The notes beneath the pieces are model-generated. The model saw only the letters and a program-made list of their open reading frames with translations. It was not told where the DNA came from and ran no database searches. A program made the translations under genes and the position numbers. This document shows, piece after piece, positions 61,325 to 64,000 of a stretch of DNA of 64,000 bases; the stretch's first letter is position 1; the number at the start of each line of letters is the position of its first letter. The stretch is from assembly GCA_041399065.1 (NCBI GenBank), contig JAWKTN010000013.1, forward strand, positions 62,001 through 126,000, given 5' to 3'. Source of the DNA: JAGQPD01 sp020426865. GTDB lineage: Bacteria > Planctomycetota > Planctomycetia > Pirellulales > Pirellulaceae.

Positions 61325-63157
61325 ATGAGCGGGTACGACTACGATTGTCTGGTGATCGGTGCCGGGCACGCCGGAACCGAGGCCGCTTTGGCCGCCGCGC
61401 GGATCGGCGCCAGCGTCGGCTTGCTGACCACCAACTTGGACACCGTCGGCCAGATGAGCTGCAACCCCGCTATCGGTGGAGTGGCCAAGGGACAGATTGC
61501 TCGCGAAGTCGACGCGTTGGGCGGCGCGATGGGGATGGCCATCGACGCCACCGGAATCCAATTCCGGTTACTGAATCGCCGCAAAGGGCCGGCGATGCAC
61601 AGCCCCCGTGCGCAAGCTGATAAGAAGGCATACCAGCATTTTGTCAAGCATCTTGTCGAACAACAGCCGAATCTGCATCTGCGACAAGAGGTGGTCGAGG
61701 ACCTGTTGACTGAAGAGTCGCACGGGCTGACGCGAGTTGTGGGAGTTCGGGTACGGGGCGACGTAGTTTACCGGTCCCGCACGGTGATTCTCACTACCGG
61801 TACGTTCCTGCAGGCGCTGATGCATACTGGCGAATCGAAGACGCCAGGTGGTCGAGCGGGAGAGGGGACGACGAGTGGAATCAGTGGTGCTTTGCGGCGT
61901 TTGGGTTTCGAGCTGCAGCGGTTCAAGACTGGGACGCCACCACGATTGAACGGTCGCACGATCGACTTTGCTCAATGCGAACTGCAACCGGGCGACGAAC
62001 CGCCGCAGTGTTTTTCGTTTCTCACGACGCGGCTGGACCTTGAGCAACTGCCGTGTTGGATCACGTACACGAATCCGGAAATACACGCGATCATTCGGCA
62101 AAATCTCCATCGTGCGCCAATGTATACGGGGCAGATTCAATCGAGCGGGCCACGCTACTGTCCGTCGATCGAAGACAAAGTCGTGCGATTCTCGGACAAA
62201 ACACAGCATCAGTTATTTCTTGAGCCGGAAGGGAGGCAGACGCAAGAATTCTATGTGAATGGAATTTCGACTAGCCTGCCTCGCGATGTGCAAGACAAGA
62301 TTCTGCGGATGGTGCCCGGGCTGGAACGGGCACAGATCATGCGTTACGGCTACGCTGTGGAATATGATTTCGCGCCGCCCACTCAATTGTGGCCGTCGCT
62401 GCAGACGAAACGCGTCGACGGGCTATTCTTTGCAGGACAGATTAATGGCACAACGGGGTACGAAGAAGCCGCCGCTCAAGGTTTGATGGCTGGCACCAAT
62501 GCCGCTCGGATGCTGCAGGATCGCGAACCGGTGGTCTTGCGACGTGACCAGGCCTACATCGGCGTATTGATCGACGATCTGGTAACGTGCGGCGTCGACG
62601 AACCCTACCGGATGTTTACTAGCCGCGCGGAATATCGACTGACACTACGCCACGACAATGCCGACCGGCGGTTGACCCCACTGGCCAGTGACATTGGCCT
62701 GGTGCCCGACGATCGGACCGCGCGATGGCAAGCGAAGGAAACACAGATCCAGCACACGATCCAGTTTCTCAAGGACAACCGAACGGGCGAGGTCACCCTG
62801 GCAAAATTCCTCCTTCGGCCAGAGGTTCAGTGGCAAGATGTCCTTGCCGTCGCGCCGCAGTTGACCGACGTACCCGCTCAGGTTGCTGAACAAGTGGTCC
62901 ACGACCTCAAGTACGAAGGATACGTTGCACGCCAAGAGGTGGCGATTGCACGACAACAGCGACTTTCGGACAAACGCATTCCAGCGCCCTTGGATTACGC
63001 GACCCTGCCTCATCTCCGCGCCGAAGCTCGCGAAAAACTCTCACGCGTCCAACCGACCACCCTGGCTCAGGCCGGCCGGATCAGTGGGATTACTCCCAGC
63101 GATATCGCCCTGCTGATGGCGTATCTGGAAGGTCGCTATGGCCGCTCGGCGTCCTAG
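61325..63157 (+). CDS. mnmG: tRNA uridine-5-carboxymethylaminomethyl modification enzyme MnmG
   Basis: With MnmE it modifies the wobble uridine (U34) of tRNAs. The 610-residue protein starts with the FAD-binding VIGAGHAGTEAALAAARIGA. SCNPAIGGVAKGQIAREVDALGG, RKGPAMHSPRAQADKKAY and GTFLQALMHTGE are strict MnmG signatures. YCPSIEDKVVRF, the GLFFAGQINGTTGYEEAAAQGL segment and the C-terminal helical domain (to residue 605) follow. The size is typical. Confidence 0.97.
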   Translation: MSGYDYDCLVIGAGHAGTEAALAAARIGASVGLLTTNLDTVGQMSCNPAIGGVAKGQIAREVDALGGAMGMAIDATGIQFRLLNRRKGPAMHSPRAQADKKAYQHFVKHLVEQQPNLHLRQEVVEDLLTEESHGLTRVVGVRVRGDVVYRSRTVILTTGTFLQALMHTGESKTPGGRAGEGTTSGISGALRRLGFELQRFKTGTPPRLNGRTIDFAQCELQPGDEPPQCFSFLTTRLDLEQLPCWITYTNPEIHAIIRQNLHRAPMYTGQIQSSGPRYCPSIEDKVVRFSDKTQHQLFLEPEGRQTQEFYVNGISTSLPRDVQDKILRMVPGLERAQIMRYGYAVEYDFAPPTQLWPSLQTKRVDGLFFAGQINGTTGYEEAAAQGLMAGTNAARMLQDREPVVLRRDQAYIGVLIDDLVTCGVDEPYRMFTSRAEYRLTLRHDNADRRLTPLASDIGLVPDDRTARWQAKETQIQHTIQFLKDNRTGEVTLAKFLLRPEVQWQDVLAVAPQLTDVPAQVAEQVVHDLKYEGYVARQEVAIARQQRLSDKRIPAPLDYATLPHLRAEAREKLSRVQPTTLAQAGRISGITPSDIALLMAYLEGRYGRSAS

Positions 63158-63636
63158 TCTTTTTTTCAGCAATTCCGATAATCTTGCGATTCGCCGCAAC
63201 GCTCGATGTGCCACGACGTTACTCTGGGAGAGGCAGAGAATATAACGAAATCGAGCAAGCGTGGCGAAATATAAATTCCGGGCGATCGGTGGTCGTTGCG
63301 CAACTATCGGCTCCATAACGACTTGCGCCGATAACTTCGATCTTGACTTGAAATTGGCGATCGATATAATTCGGGAGCAGTTGGCAATTTCGGTAAAGCT
63401 GGAAGACGCGGCCGGAAACGCGAACTTGGACGAATTTGGAGTTTACGTGGGTTGCCGTAGGCTAAGGGGTCTACGGGTACCGCGCGGTATGGAGAACCAG
63501 CGATGGAGAACCAACCGCACACAATTAGGCCTATGGAGGGCCGAAGACGCTGGGGCCCCACTTCTGGGAACCTTGGAGTCTCTCTACTAGGTTTCAGTCT
63601 TCGGCTAGGGAAGGGCTAGGGAAGGGTGGTCAAACT
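63158..63636. other. Gene-free region with short repeats before the regulator
   Basis: No gene is supported. atggagaacca occurs twice (about 63489 and 63504), and agggaagggctagggaagggtgg just before the last gene contains a direct repeat. It is probably the promoter and leader of the HTH-receiver gene. Confidence 0.4.
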
Positions 63637-64000
63637 ATGAAGACTGTATTTACGACGGGCGAAGCTGCGAAGATCTGTAAGGTTAGTCAGCAAACCATTA
63701 TCCGTTGTTTCGATTCGGGGCAGCTAAAGGGTTTTCGGGTGCCCGGCAGTAAGTTCCGCCGGATTCCGCGCGATCATCTGTTCGCGTTCATGAAGGATAA
63801 CGGCATTCCCACCGACGCTCTGGAAGACGGGCGGCGGAAGGTGCTGATCGTCGACGATGACGAAGAACTCGTCGAACTGATGGCCGATGTCTTCGAACGG
63901 GACTCGCGATTCGACGTACGGACCACGAACAATGGGTTTGATGCCGGGATGCTCGTTCATGAGCTTCGCCCCGACATCGTGGTCCTCGACGTGATGCTCC
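63637..64000 (+). CDS. Excisionase-type HTH plus response-regulator receiver protein (partial, runs off the window)
   Basis: The first 121 residues are visible. Residues 5-55 (FTTGEAAKICKVSQQTIIRCFDSGQLKGFRVP) form a MerR/excisionase-like helix-turn-helix with the T-I-R recognition helix. From about residue 70, KVLIVDDDEELVELMADVF begins a receiver domain with the acidic DDD pocket, and PDIVVLDVML holds the phosphoacceptor Asp. DNA-binding domains normally follow the receiver; here it comes first, an arrangement I associate with planctomycetes. The 3' end is outside the window. Confidence 0.9.
   Translation, partial: MKTVFTTGEAAKICKVSQQTIIRCFDSGQLKGFRVPGSKFRRIPRDHLFAFMKDNGIPTDALEDGRRKVLIVDDDEELVELMADVFERDSRFDVRTTNNGFDAGMLVHELRPDIVVLDVML

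Overview
This window looks like the chromosome of a planctomycete, probably of the Pirellulales type. The evidence is a DUF1559 pseudopilin-like protein with an H-x9-DG tail, two proteins carrying NPYxSP-type motifs near their N-termini, an excisionase-HTH/receiver hybrid at the right edge, a 32-residue basic protein upstream of a FabZ-like gene, and scattered housekeeping genes (coaD, proB, purF, trmB, trpD, queF, rpsR, putA, mnmG) with few operons. No rRNA, tRNA or CRISPR array was seen.

Region 1 (1-1834): a small membrane protein, an NPYASP membrane protein and coaD. Region 2 (about 1.9-17.7 kb) is an island between coaD and proB and is the most interesting part. It is a decayed chromosomal integron. 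A broken integron integrase gene (16376-17160, + strand) sits beside an attI-like region. To its left, running away from it on the minus strand, are nine gene cassettes ended by nine imperfectly palindromic attC sites. At seven of the eight cassette-to-cassette junctions, and at the attI junction, the few bases that start a cassette match the complementary box of that cassette's own attC. This is the expected signature of integron cassettes. Seven or eight of the nine cassettes carry toxin-antitoxin-like genes: ParE/RelE types, two HicAB pairs, a PIN toxin, DUF4160/DUF2442, and an antitoxin-toxin fusion. Four class C-like group II introns lie inside four attC sites, all on the strand opposite the cassette genes. 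Removing each intron in silico restores an attC. They form two subfamilies: introns 2 and 3 have open reverse transcriptase genes, intron 1 has a large internal deletion, and intron 4 has two single-base deletions. Two related blocks of hairpins and repeats (about 1906-2226 and 17418-17722) bracket the island in the same orientation.

Region 3 (17.7-30.0 kb): proB and purF diverge. A minus-strand group then holds DUF493, trmB, a FabZ-like dehydratase, a tiny basic protein and trpD. After it come a nucleoside hydrolase, a truncated GH43-like gene, a YhhN membrane protein, a GH88-like hydrolase, an HtrA protease and a DksA/TraR zinc-finger protein. Region 4 (30.6-43.0 kb): a 1146-residue FHA/coiled-coil/membrane protein, a sugar isomerase, a nucleoside deaminase, queF, an internally duplicated membrane transporter-like protein, a LolD/MacB-type ABC exporter next to a hotdog thioesterase, and rpsR.

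Region 5 (43.1-64.0 kb): putA, the DUF1559 protein, an ECF-like sigma factor followed by a membrane protein that may be its anti-sigma factor and a secreted PDZ protein, a bile acid:sodium symporter family protein, a PaaK-like adenylate-forming enzyme, a glycosyltransferase/radical SAM pair, an SNF2 helicase, a lipoprotein, a TerB-like protein, mnmG, and the start of the HTH-receiver regulator.
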